In this document: positions 26,294 to 33,635 of the stretch, piece by piece
Layout of the letters: each line of letters starts with the position of its first letter
Numbering within the stretch: position 1 is the first letter of the stretch
Assembly (NCBI GenBank): GCA_040752855.1
Contig: JBFMHP010000035.1
Location: forward strand, 1-39,210
DNA: 39,210 nt
DNA from: JBFMHP01 sp040752855
Lineage (GTDB): Bacteria > Pseudomonadota > Gammaproteobacteria > RBG-16-57-12
Direction of reading: 5' to 3'
Made by a program: the position numbers and the translations under genes
Notes under the pieces: generated by a model
The model's database searches: none
What the model was told of the DNA's origin: nothing
Seen by the model: only the letters and a program-made list of their open reading frames with translations

Positions 26294-28003
26294 CTAGCGT
26301 GAGAGTAGATAGATCAGCACAACGTCGAGAATGAACAGTAAGGCGGACAGCCCGCGCCAAAATGCGAGGGGATTACGTTCGATCAGTGGCTGAGCTTGCG
26401 GCTGGCCCAGCTTTTGGTTGGGATGCGTGAGATCGTAGACGAATTCGGAGAGATGCTCGTATCGCTGTGCCGGTTTTTTGTGCACGGCCGTGGCGATCGC
26501 CCCATCAACCCACCGCGGGATCTCGGGCCGGTAGGTGCGTGACGGAATGTAGTCGCGGCGCTGAAAGTCGCGCGCATCCGGTTCTTCGCCGTAGGGGAGT
26601 TTGCCGGTGAGCATTTCGTAGCAGATCACGCCGAGGGCGTAGATGTCGGAGCGGGTGTTGCCGCGTTCATTGCGAAAATATTCCGGCGCGGTGTAATTGG
26701 CGGTGCCGAGCAGATGGTGCACCTCCAGCGGTTTGGCGATTTCGTCGATCCCGGCGATGCGGGTGGAACCGAAGTCGATGATCTTGACCGTGCCGTGCGC
26801 GTCGATCATCACATTCTCGGGCTTCACGTCCTGATGGATCATCTCCATGCGGTGGAAGGCGCGCAGTCCGGCGGCCAATTGCTCGATGATGGCGCGCACT
26901 TGCGGCAGGCCGGGTTGCGGGTGGTCGTGCATCCATTGGCGCAGGGTCTGGCCTTCGACATATTCGGTGACGTAATACAGAAACCGCCGGCGCTGTTTCG
27001 GCTCCAGCGCCTTGAGCACGTGCGGGCTGCTGAGGCGCCGTCCGATCCATTCCTCGTGCATGAAGCGGTCGATATAGCTGGCGTCATCTTGATAGTTGAC
27101 CGAAGGGGTTTTAATGATGACTTGTGCACCACTTTCGATATCTTGCGCCAGATAGATCTGGGTGCGGGTGCTGGCGTGCAACTCGCGCAGGATCTTGTAG
27201 CCATCGAGGACCATGCCGGCATCGAGTGGCGGGGGAAAGGGCAGTTCGGCGAGCTGGTGGTAGAATTCGTCGACGTCTTGCAACGGCAGTTGCGTGATCT
27301 GCACGAGCTGACAGGTGACGTTGTCCTGGCTGCCGAGTTCCAGGGCGCGCGTGACGATTTGGCGCGCGGCGCGTTCGAGATTCTCCGCAGCGCCGGCGAC
27401 GAGCTGCGTCAGCGCTTTGTGATCGATGAATTCATGAATGCCGTCGGTGCAGAGCAGAAAGATATCGCCGGTGACCACCGGCAGGCTGTGGTAGTCGATC
27501 TCCACCATGAGATCGGCGCCCATGGCGCGGGAGAGAAACCGCCGGTCGCCGCTGCCCCAGGTTTGATGATCGCGCGTGAGGCATTCCAGATCGTTGTCGC
27601 GATAGCGATAGATGCGGCTGTCACCGATATGGAATAGATGCGCGGTGGTGGATTTGATGATCAGCGCGCTGCATGTGGTAAGCATGCCGTGATCCGAAGC
27701 GTAGCGCGTCTGCCCCTGGCCGTGCAGCCAACGGTTGAGCGCGCCGAGGATGCGCTGGCCGGAGGTTTTGACGGTCCATGATTCCGGGGTGCTGAAATAA
27801 TCCGCGAGAAAACCGGTGACGCAGGACTCGCTCGCCTCGCGCCCGCCGGCGCTGCTGCTCACGCCGTCGGCGATGACGCAGGCGATGCCCTTGCTGGTCA
27901 GCAACGGTTCCTTGGGGATGCGTATCCCGCAGGCATCCTGGTTTTGCTCCTTGATGCCCTTGTCGCTGTATTGGCCGGCGTTGATGGTAAGTTGTGCGGT
28001 CAT
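26294..28003 (-). CDS. Fused PP2C phosphatase-serine/threonine kinase
   Basis: A 569-residue bifunctional signalling protein. Residues 1-240 are a PP2C-type phosphatase with metal-ligand motifs DKGIKEQNQDACG, VIADGVSSSAGG, HIGDSRIYR and LLCTDGIHEF. Residues 265-530 are a Hanks-type kinase: IIKTP carries the ATP lysine, HQDVKPENVM is the catalytic loop (Gln replaces the usual Arg, a non-RD kinase), and IIDFGSTR is the metal loop. One membrane helix at the C-terminus (GLSALLFILDVVLIYLLS) anchors it. In Pseudomonas aeruginosa a similar fusion lies next to nasA/nirBD (PA1782), so the linkage is conserved. Here it lies between nasA and the amidotransferase. The substrate is unknown; modification of the transporter or reductase is a reasonable guess. 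No good ribosome site is seen before ATG 28003. Confidence 0.92.
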   Translation of the reverse strand: MTAQLTINAGQYSDKGIKEQNQDACGIRIPKEPLLTSKGIACVIADGVSSSAGGREASESCVTGFLADYFSTPESWTVKTSGQRILGALNRWLHGQGQTRYASDHGMLTTCSALIIKSTTAHLFHIGDSRIYRYRDNDLECLTRDHQTWGSGDRRFLSRAMGADLMVEIDYHSLPVVTGDIFLLCTDGIHEFIDHKALTQLVAGAAENLERAARQIVTRALELGSQDNVTCQLVQITQLPLQDVDEFYHQLAELPFPPPLDAGMVLDGYKILRELHASTRTQIYLAQDIESGAQVIIKTPSVNYQDDASYIDRFMHEEWIGRRLSSPHVLKALEPKQRRRFLYYVTEYVEGQTLRQWMHDHPQPGLPQVRAIIEQLAAGLRAFHRMEMIHQDVKPENVMIDAHGTVKIIDFGSTRIAGIDEIAKPLEVHHLLGTANYTAPEYFRNERGNTRSDIYALGVICYEMLTGKLPYGEEPDARDFQRRDYIPSRTYRPEIPRWVDGAIATAVHKKPAQRYEHLSEFVYDLTHPNQKLGQPQAQPLIERNPLAFWRGLSALLFILDVVLIYLLSR

Positions 28004-28078
28004 GATGAAGGAGTGTATCGAACTCTTGATTAGATTTCGTCACCCCGGCATGAGTAGGGGTGACGAGTCATCAGAGGA

Positions 28079-29551
28079 TTATTTCACATCGATCAATTGC
28101 ACGGTGCCATCCGGCAGCACTTCGGCCATCTGGCCGCCCGGCTCTTCCAGGAAGAACACAATCAGCGCGAAGACGAAGGCCGCGACGATGCCGATGATGA
28201 GGAAGAACTGATCATAGTCCACCAGGGAGTTCACGGTGAGGAATATCACCGCGCCGACGTTGCCGAAGGCCCCCGCCATGCCGGCGATCTGCCCGGTCAT
28301 GCGGCGTTGGATCAGCGGCACCATGGCGTAGACTGCGCCCGAGCCGGCCTTGGAGAAGATCCCGGCGATGATGGTGATGCCCACGACCAGCCATACCGGC
28401 CAGCTCTTGTCGACCGCGCCGAGCACCAGGAAGCTCGCGGTGATCCCGGCGAAAACGATGATCAACGTAAGCTTGCGCCCGATCTTGTCGCTGATCCAGC
28501 CGCCGCCGGGGCGCGCGATCAGGTTGACGAAGGGATAGATCCCGGCGAGCAGGGCGGCGGTGACCTTGGGAATGTCGAACCAGGAGACGTAGAACATCGC
28601 CAGCATCGAGACCACGGCCAGCTCGGTGCCGAAGGTCACCAGATAGGCCCAGTCGAGGATGGCGACTTGTTTGAATTTATATCGGTGCAGTTCCGGCACC
28701 GGAGTCTTGAGCACATGGCCGTTGATCTGCCAGATCTTCCAGACCTGCACCAGATAGAGCGCCAGCAGCGCGGCATAGATGAGATAGGTGGTCGTGTTAT
28801 CGAACAGGCCCATCTCCGCCGGCGAGAGCTTCCAGGTCATCAGACCCAGCGCCAGGTACAGCGGGATGTTCATCAGGATGTAGAGCAGCAGATCGCCGCG
28901 GCTGGTGATTTCCATCGCGCCGGTTTTCTTCGGCTTGAAATAGGTGGAACCCTTGGGCGTGTCGCTGACTTTGAAGTAATACAGCACGCCGTAGGCGATG
29001 GCGGCCAGGCTGGCGAGCGTCAGCGCGTAGCGCCAGCCGTCCGAATCGCCGATACTCGCCGCGATGAAGGGCAGCGTCATCGCCGCGCCCGCCGAGCCGA
29101 AGTTGCCCCAGCCGCCGTAGATGCCTTGCGCCAGACCGGTCTGGCGCGCCGGGAACCATTCGCCGATCATGCGGATGCCGACGACAAATCCTGCGCCGAT
29201 GAAGCCCGCCAGAAAACGCATGATCGCCAGTTGCTCATAGCTGTCGGCCCAGGCGAAGGCGATGCTGATCGCGCCGCCCAGGACAAGGATGCCGGTGTAC
29301 ATGATGCGCGGCCCGAGCTTGTCGACCAGCATGCCGACCACGATGCGCGCCGGGATGGTCATGGCGACATTGAGGATCAGCAGCACCTTGGCCTGCTGAT
29401 CGGTCAGCGCCAGGGCCTCTTTGATGAAGGGCATCATCGGGCCGAGGCCGAGCCAGACGACGAAGGTCATGAAAAAGGCAAACCAAGTGTAGTGCAGGAT
29501 GCGGATGTTGGCCTGCCGCAGGTTGAAGATATTGAGTGTGGTTTCCGGCAT
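28079..29551 (-). CDS. nasA: MFS nitrate/nitrite transporter (NasA/NarK type)
   Basis: A 490-residue major-facilitator transporter with about 12 membrane helices. The two nitrate signatures are present: GGWGNFGSAGAAMTLP in helix 5 and AGMAGAFGNVGAVIFLT in helix 11. The substrate-binding arginine lies in GFVVGIRMIGEWFP. It imports nitrate (or nitrite) for assimilation. A sigma-54 promoter with near-perfect consensus (29592-29606) and an NtrC dyad (29671-29685) lie just upstream, so expression should follow nitrogen limitation. GAAGGAA precedes the ATG at 29551. The gene for the phosphatase-kinase follows after 75 bases. The name nasA follows the P. aeruginosa usage; NarK would describe the same family. 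Confidence 0.93.
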   Translation of the reverse strand: MPETTLNIFNLRQANIRILHYTWFAFFMTFVVWLGLGPMMPFIKEALALTDQQAKVLLILNVAMTIPARIVVGMLVDKLGPRIMYTGILVLGGAISIAFAWADSYEQLAIMRFLAGFIGAGFVVGIRMIGEWFPARQTGLAQGIYGGWGNFGSAGAAMTLPFIAASIGDSDGWRYALTLASLAAIAYGVLYYFKVSDTPKGSTYFKPKKTGAMEITSRGDLLLYILMNIPLYLALGLMTWKLSPAEMGLFDNTTTYLIYAALLALYLVQVWKIWQINGHVLKTPVPELHRYKFKQVAILDWAYLVTFGTELAVVSMLAMFYVSWFDIPKVTAALLAGIYPFVNLIARPGGGWISDKIGRKLTLIIVFAGITASFLVLGAVDKSWPVWLVVGITIIAGIFSKAGSGAVYAMVPLIQRRMTGQIAGMAGAFGNVGAVIFLTVNSLVDYDQFFLIIGIVAAFVFALIVFFLEEPGGQMAEVLPDGTVQLIDVK

Positions 29552-29591
29552 TGGAGGTTCCTTCGTTGGAATTTGACAACGCCGGGCAGGG

Positions 29592-29606
29592 GCAAGAGCT
29601 GTGCCA
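29592..29606 (-). promoter_or_regulatory. Sigma-54 promoter of nasA
   Basis: On the minus strand the sequence is TGGCACAGCTCTTGC, which matches the TGGCAC-N5-TTGC consensus with GG and GC exactly ten bases apart. A start of transcription near 29581 leaves a leader of about 30 bases before the nasA ATG. It would depend on RpoN and an activator such as NtrC. Confidence 0.85.
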
Positions 29607-29670
29607 GATTCTTAACTGGTTGATATCAAAAAACTAAATGGCTTGGCGGAGAGATTTGTCGAGGTCATTG

Positions 29671-29685
29671 GCACCGAATCGGTGC
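29671..29685. promoter_or_regulatory. NtrC binding dyad upstream of nasA
   Basis: GCACCGAATCGGTGC is a perfect dyad with the NtrC consensus form GCACC-N5-GGTGC. Its centre is about 95-100 bases upstream of the predicted nasA start, the usual distance for an enhancer acting through sigma-54. Confidence 0.8.
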
Positions 29686-29731
29686 GTGATTTGCGCCTCG
29701 TGCACTCTGATCGATGGCGCAAACGTGTAGC

Positions 29732-29754
29732 CTCCGGGCCGGAGGGGCCCGGAG
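29732..29754 (-). terminator. GC-rich hairpin after the DUF3144 gene
   Basis: CTCCGGGCC pairs perfectly with GGCCCGGAG over a five-base loop, starting about 6 bases after the DUF3144 stop codon. There is no T-run, so it may be an RNA-stabilising hairpin or a factor-dependent terminator rather than an intrinsic one. Confidence 0.35.
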
Positions 29755-29760
29755 ATGCGG

Positions 29761-30021
29761 TCAGCGTGATTTTGCTGCTTCCATTTCGCGGATGTTGTCC
29801 AGATTGGAGCGCAGCATTTGTCTGAACAGATCGCACAGCCTGTCGATGGTTTGCGCCTCGTGTTCCGGGCGGCCGCCGAGGCTGATGAAGTTCGATGCTT
29901 GGTAACGCGCCGCTGCGAAGGTCAGGCCGTGGATGACGCTGGGTTCGGCATATGTTTTGTTGAGTTCGTTGGCTAAATTTACGAAGGCCGAGGCCGCTTG
30001 ATACACTTCGTTGTCATTCAT
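29761..30021 (-). CDS. DUF3144 family protein
   Basis: A small 86-residue helical protein of the DUF3144 family: NEVYQAASAFVNLANELNKT, then VIHGLTFAAARYQASNFISL. The function of the family is unknown. It is a predicted soluble helical bundle with a C-terminal charged helix. AAGGGTG precedes the ATG at 30021. It sits between nirB (divergent) and nasA (same strand, 209 bases away with its own promoter). An upstream 16-base palindrome (30083-30098) may control it. A link to nitrate use is suggested only by position. Confidence 0.75.
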   Translation of the reverse strand: MNDNEVYQAASAFVNLANELNKTYAEPSVIHGLTFAAARYQASNFISLGGRPEHEAQTIDRLCDLFRQMLRSNLDNIREMEAAKSR

Positions 30022-30082
30022 TGAAACACCCTTAAAATGCAGTACACATACTTATCACCGGCCTGGCGCCGGCGCCCCCCCA

Positions 30083-30098
30083 TATATCGTGCGATATA
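30083..30098. promoter_or_regulatory. Perfect palindrome TATATCGTGCGATATA, candidate operator
   Basis: Seven-base arms TATATCG/CGATATA with a two-base centre lie 62 bases before the DUF3144 start and 250 bases before nirB. A second palindrome, GGCGCCGGCGCC, is at 30065-30076. The AT-ended dyad has the form of a dimeric regulator site; I do not recognise the regulator. Confidence 0.4.
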
Positions 30099-30290
30099 GG
30101 AATGCCCCACATTTAACCACAGCCGCGGGCAGGTGAAAACTCGGCGTGGCTACGCACCAAAAATAAACATTACCGGAAACATCTGTCTTGAGTTGGTGCA
30201 AGCCCGCCGGGTGAAATGAGGGCGGGGGACTGGTCGGGATGACGCGTATAAGGCTGCAAAAACAGCTTGTTGCATCGCAGCGCATCATGC

Positions 30291-30305
30291 TGGCATGCAA
30301 ATTGC
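30291..30305 (+). promoter_or_regulatory. Sigma-54 promoter of nirB
   Basis: TGGCATGCAAATTGC fits TGGCAC-N5-TTGC with one change, and GG and GC are ten bases apart. The predicted start is near 30317, giving a leader of about 33 bases that includes CGCCGTT/AACGGCG (30311-30333). Two NtrC-like half-sites, GCACCAAAAAT (30154) and GAGTTGGTGCA (30190-30200), lie 90-140 bases upstream but do not form a full dyad. Confidence 0.75.
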
Positions 30306-30349
30306 CAATACGCCGTTAACGAAATCAACGGCGATTCGCGGAGCATGCA

Positions 30350-32785
30350 ATGAAACAGAAACTGGTCCTGGTCGGCAATGGGATGGCCGGTGTGCGCACG
30401 CTTGAGGAACTGCTCAAGCTCGCACCCGATATGTATGACATCACCGTGTTCGGGGCGGAGCCGCATGGTAACTACAACCGCATCCTGCTCTCGCCGGTGC
30501 TGGCGGGCGAGAAGACCATCAACGACATCATCCTGAACGATGCGCAATGGTATCAGGACAATAACATTACCTTGCACACCGGCAAGGAGATCACCACGAT
30601 CGACCGGCGCAACCGCAAGGTGATCGCCGCCGACGGCACGGCGGCCGGGTACGACCGTCTGCTGCTCGCCACCGGTTCCAATCCCTTCATCATCCCTGTG
30701 CCTGGCAGCGATTTGCCCGGGGTGATCGGCTTTCGCGATATCAAGGACGTGGACACCATGCTGGACACCGCCCGCAAGCATAAGCACGCCGTGGTCATCG
30801 GCGGTGGATTGCTTGGGTTGGAGGCGGCCAATGGCCTGAAGCTCCAGGGCATGAGTGTCACCGTGGTGCACCTGACCGAAACCCTGATGGAGCGCCAGCT
30901 CGATGAAGTGGCCGGTAAGATGCTGCAAAAGGCCTTGGAGGAGCGCGGGCTGCATTTCCTGATGGCCACGCAGACCGAGGCGATCCTCGGCGATGAGCGC
31001 GTGAAGGGTGTGCGCTTCAAGGGCGGTTTAGAGATCGCCGCGGACATCGTCGTGATGGCCGCGGGCATCCGCCCGAACACCGCGCTGGCGAAGAAGGCCG
31101 GCATCTATTGCGAGCGCGGCATCGTGGTCAACGACACCATGCAGACCTACGATCCGAAGATCTACGCCGTGGGTGAGTGCGTGCAGCATCGCGGCAATAC
31201 CTACGGCCTGGTCGCGCCGCTGTTCGAGCAGGCCAAGGTCTGCGCCAATCATCTGGCCCAATATGGCATCGGCCGTTACAAGGGCTCGGTGACCTCGACC
31301 AAGCTGAAGGTCACCGGCATCGATCTGTTCTCCGCCGGTGATTTCATCGGCGATGAAACCACCGAGAGCATCGTGATGAAGGATGCCGCGCGCGGTGTCT
31401 ACAAAAAGGTGGTGTTGAAGGACAACAAGATCCACGGCGCGGTGATGTATGGCGACACCGTCGACGGCGCCTGGTATTTCCAACTGCTGCGCGATAAAAC
31501 CGATGTGAGCAATTTTCGCCATTCGCTGATGTTTGGCCAGGCGCATCTCGGTGACGCCGGTCACGGCGGGCAGAATGCCGCGGCGAGCATGAGCGACGAC
31601 ATGGAGGTGTGCGGCTGCAACGGTGTGACCAAGGGACAGATCGTCAAGGCGATCACCACCAAGGGATTGTTCACGCTGGAAGATGTGCGCGCCCATACCA
31701 AGGCCTCGGCCTCGTGCGGCTCGTGCACCGGTCTGTGCGAACAGATTCTGGCCTCCACCGTGGGCGATTATTCAAGCACGCCCAAACAAAAGCCCTTGTG
31801 CAAGTGCACCGATTACACGCACGACGAAGTGCGCAAGGCGATCAAGGAGCAGCACCTCACCAGCATCCGCGCCGTGCAGGAATTCTTGGAATGGCGCAGC
31901 CCGGACGGGTGCAGCTCGTGTCGCCCCGCGCTCAATTTCTACCTGCTCGCGGCCTGGCCGAACGAGGCCAAGGACGATCCGCAATCGCGCTTCATCAACG
32001 AGCGCTCGCACGCGAATATCCAGAAGGACGGCACCTACTCGGTGGTGCCGCGCATGTGGGGCGGTCTGACCACCCCGGCGGAGCTGCGCGCGATTGCCGA
32101 TGCGGCGGAAAAATACCAGGTGAAGACCGTCAAGGTCACCGGCGGTCAGCGCATCGACCTGTTCGGCATCAAGAAGGAAGACCTGCCGAAGATCTGGGCC
32201 GATCTCAACGCTGCGGGTATGGTATCCGGTCATGCGTATGGTAAATCGCTGCGCACGGTGAAGACCTGCGTCGGCTCGGAATGGTGCCGCTTCGGCACGC
32301 AGGATTCCACCGGCCTGGGGGTGAAGATCGAGAAGATGACCTGGGGTTCGTGGACGCCGCACAAGTTCAAGATTGCCGTTTCGGGCTGTCCGCGCAACTG
32401 CGCCGAGGCCACCATCAAGGACTTCGGCGTGGTGTGCGTCGATTCCGGTTATGAGCTGCACGTCGGCGGCAACGGCGGCATCCATGTGCGCGCCACCGAT
32501 TTGTTGGCGCGCGTGCCGACCGAGGCCGAGGCGCTGGAATATTGCGGGGCCTTCATGCAGATCTACCGCGAAGAGGCGCATTATTTGGAGCGTACCGCAC
32601 CATGGATCGAGCGCGTGGGTCTTTCCTATGTGAAGGAGAAGGTGGTTGAAGATGCGGAGAACCGCAAGGCCTTGTACGCCCGCTTCCTAGAATCGCAAGC
32701 GGTATTCCAGGTCGATCCCTGGGCGGAAGAGGTGGCCAATGAAGAAAAGCGCAAGGCCTACATCCCAATCAAGCAGGTCGGGTGA
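30350..32785 (+). CDS. nirB: Assimilatory nitrite reductase NAD(P)H, large subunit
   Basis: An 811-residue NirB that reduces nitrite to ammonium with NirD in the cytoplasm. The N-terminal FAD/NAD(P)H domain (1-400) begins LVLVGNGMAGVRTLEELL and has AVVIGGGLLGLEAANGL near 146. Two BFD-like [2Fe-2S] segments follow: CGCNGVTKGQIV with SCGSCTGLCEQIL, and CKCTDYTHDEV with GCSSCRPAL. The C-terminal sirohaem/[4Fe-4S] part has Cys 640 and Cys 646 (CVGSEWC) and Cys 680 and Cys 684 (GCPRNCAEA), the complete cluster ligands. The length is normal, and CGGAG precedes the ATG. A sigma-54 promoter lies 45-60 bases upstream. nirD follows after a 125-bp palindromic element that now separates the two subunit genes. 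Confidence 0.96.
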   Translation: MKQKLVLVGNGMAGVRTLEELLKLAPDMYDITVFGAEPHGNYNRILLSPVLAGEKTINDIILNDAQWYQDNNITLHTGKEITTIDRRNRKVIAADGTAAGYDRLLLATGSNPFIIPVPGSDLPGVIGFRDIKDVDTMLDTARKHKHAVVIGGGLLGLEAANGLKLQGMSVTVVHLTETLMERQLDEVAGKMLQKALEERGLHFLMATQTEAILGDERVKGVRFKGGLEIAADIVVMAAGIRPNTALAKKAGIYCERGIVVNDTMQTYDPKIYAVGECVQHRGNTYGLVAPLFEQAKVCANHLAQYGIGRYKGSVTSTKLKVTGIDLFSAGDFIGDETTESIVMKDAARGVYKKVVLKDNKIHGAVMYGDTVDGAWYFQLLRDKTDVSNFRHSLMFGQAHLGDAGHGGQNAAASMSDDMEVCGCNGVTKGQIVKAITTKGLFTLEDVRAHTKASASCGSCTGLCEQILASTVGDYSSTPKQKPLCKCTDYTHDEVRKAIKEQHLTSIRAVQEFLEWRSPDGCSSCRPALNFYLLAAWPNEAKDDPQSRFINERSHANIQKDGTYSVVPRMWGGLTTPAELRAIADAAEKYQVKTVKVTGGQRIDLFGIKKEDLPKIWADLNAAGMVSGHAYGKSLRTVKTCVGSEWCRFGTQDSTGLGVKIEKMTWGSWTPHKFKIAVSGCPRNCAEATIKDFGVVCVDSGYELHVGGNGGIHVRATDLLARVPTEAEALEYCGAFMQIYREEAHYLERTAPWIERVGLSYVKEKVVEDAENRKALYARFLESQAVFQVDPWAEEVANEEKRKAYIPIKQVG

Positions 32786-32800
32786 GCGTGTAAATGATAA

Positions 32801-32925
32801 ACGTAGGGTGGGTGAAACGTTTTACGCGTAATCCACCAAACGTTGCGCAGCAACACAAAAGATTTTATCGAGTGCCTTCGGCACGGATTGGTGGGTCACG
32901 CGAAAACGCTTCACCCACCCTACGT
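32801..32925. mobile_element. 125-bp palindromic MITE-like element, copy 3
   Basis: Ends ACGTAGGGTGGGTGAAACG and CGCTTCACCCACCCTACGT, with internal hairpins GTTGCGCAGCAAC and GTGCCTTCGGCAC in the same order as copy 1 at 2796. It is the most diverged copy, but its long end stems are still matched by compensating changes. It sits between nirB and nirD, so it is transcribed within the operon and should form a strong RNA structure there. Confidence 0.78.
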
Positions 32926-32943
32926 TGAGATGAGGTTTGCGTC

Positions 32944-33255
32944 ATGAATAATGGTTGGATTGAAATCGGCAAGGTGGACGAGATCCCGCGCCGCGGCGCG
33001 CGCGTGGTGCAGACCGCGCAAGGCGACATCGGCGTGTTTCGCACGGCGGAGGACGAGGTCTTCGCGCTGCGTGACAAGTGTCCACACAAGGGCGGGCCGC
33101 TGTCGCAGGGCATCGTGCATGGCAAACGCGTGACCTGTCCGCTGCACAACTGGAACATCGAGCTGGAAAGCGGCCAGGCGGTCGCGCCGGACGAGGGGTG
33201 TGCCGCGAGGTTTCCGGTGCTGGTGGAAAACGGTGTGGTGTATTTGCAGGTTTAG
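32944..33255 (+). CDS. nirD: Assimilatory nitrite reductase small subunit, Rieske type
   Basis: A 103-residue NirD. All four Rieske [2Fe-2S] ligands are present: Cys 46 and His 48 in DKCPHKGGPL, Cys 65 and His 68 in VTCPLHNWNIE. Some NirD proteins, such as that of E. coli, lack these ligands, so a cluster-bearing form is indicated. It forms the complex with NirB that reduces nitrite to ammonium. GAGATGAGG lies just before the ATG at 32944. It is followed by a tandem REP array and then the nitrate reductase gene. Confidence 0.95.
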   Translation: MNNGWIEIGKVDEIPRRGARVVQTAQGDIGVFRTAEDEVFALRDKCPHKGGPLSQGIVHGKRVTCPLHNWNIELESGQAVAPDEGCAARFPVLVENGVVYLQV

Positions 33256-33277
33256 TGAGTGTCATCCCGAGGGCCGA

Positions 33278-33595
33278 ATGCCGGCAACGCTGCGCTTATG
33301 CAGGCCTACGTTGGGCGTGAATCAGGTTTAATGTAGGCCGGGATAAGGCGACGCCGTTCCCGGCAGGGTGTCGGAGATAGGTTTGAGGCAATGCCGGCAA
33401 CGCTGCGCTTATGCCGGCCTACGTTGGGCGTGAACCAGGTTTAATGTAGGCCGGGATAAGGCAACGCCGTTCCCGGCAGGGTGTCGGACATAGGTTTGAG
33501 GCAATGCCGGCAACGCTGCGCTTATGCCGGCCTACGTTGGATGTGAACCAGGTTTAATGTAGGCCGGGATAAGGCGACGCCGTTCCCGGCAGGAT
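33278..33595. repeat. Tandem REP/BIME array, 113-bp unit, 2.8 copies
   Basis: Copies start at 33278, 33391 and 33504. Each has an ATGCCGGCAACGCTGCGCTT arm ending GCCTACGTT, a spacer, a TGTAGGCCGGGATAAGGCG arm, and GCAGGGTGTCGGAGATAGG. The spacers are also nearly identical, so the array arose by recent tandem duplication. It fills the nirD-nitrate reductase gap and ends about 40 bases before the reductase ATG. Confidence 0.9.
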
Positions 33596-33635
33596 GTTTG
33601 GCGGTCGTGTCGGCGTGCGCTCTGCGGAAATTTTT

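Noticed and set aside
33278..33595. CRISPR array
   Set aside because: The repeats are palindromic REP arms and the spacers between them are also identical, unlike CRISPR spacers; no cas genes are present.
33594..33635. Nitrate reductase start at 33594
   Set aside because: This ATG is inside a REP unit and adds 14 residues before the usual N-terminus; ATG 33636 places the first cluster Cys at residue 9 as in homologues.
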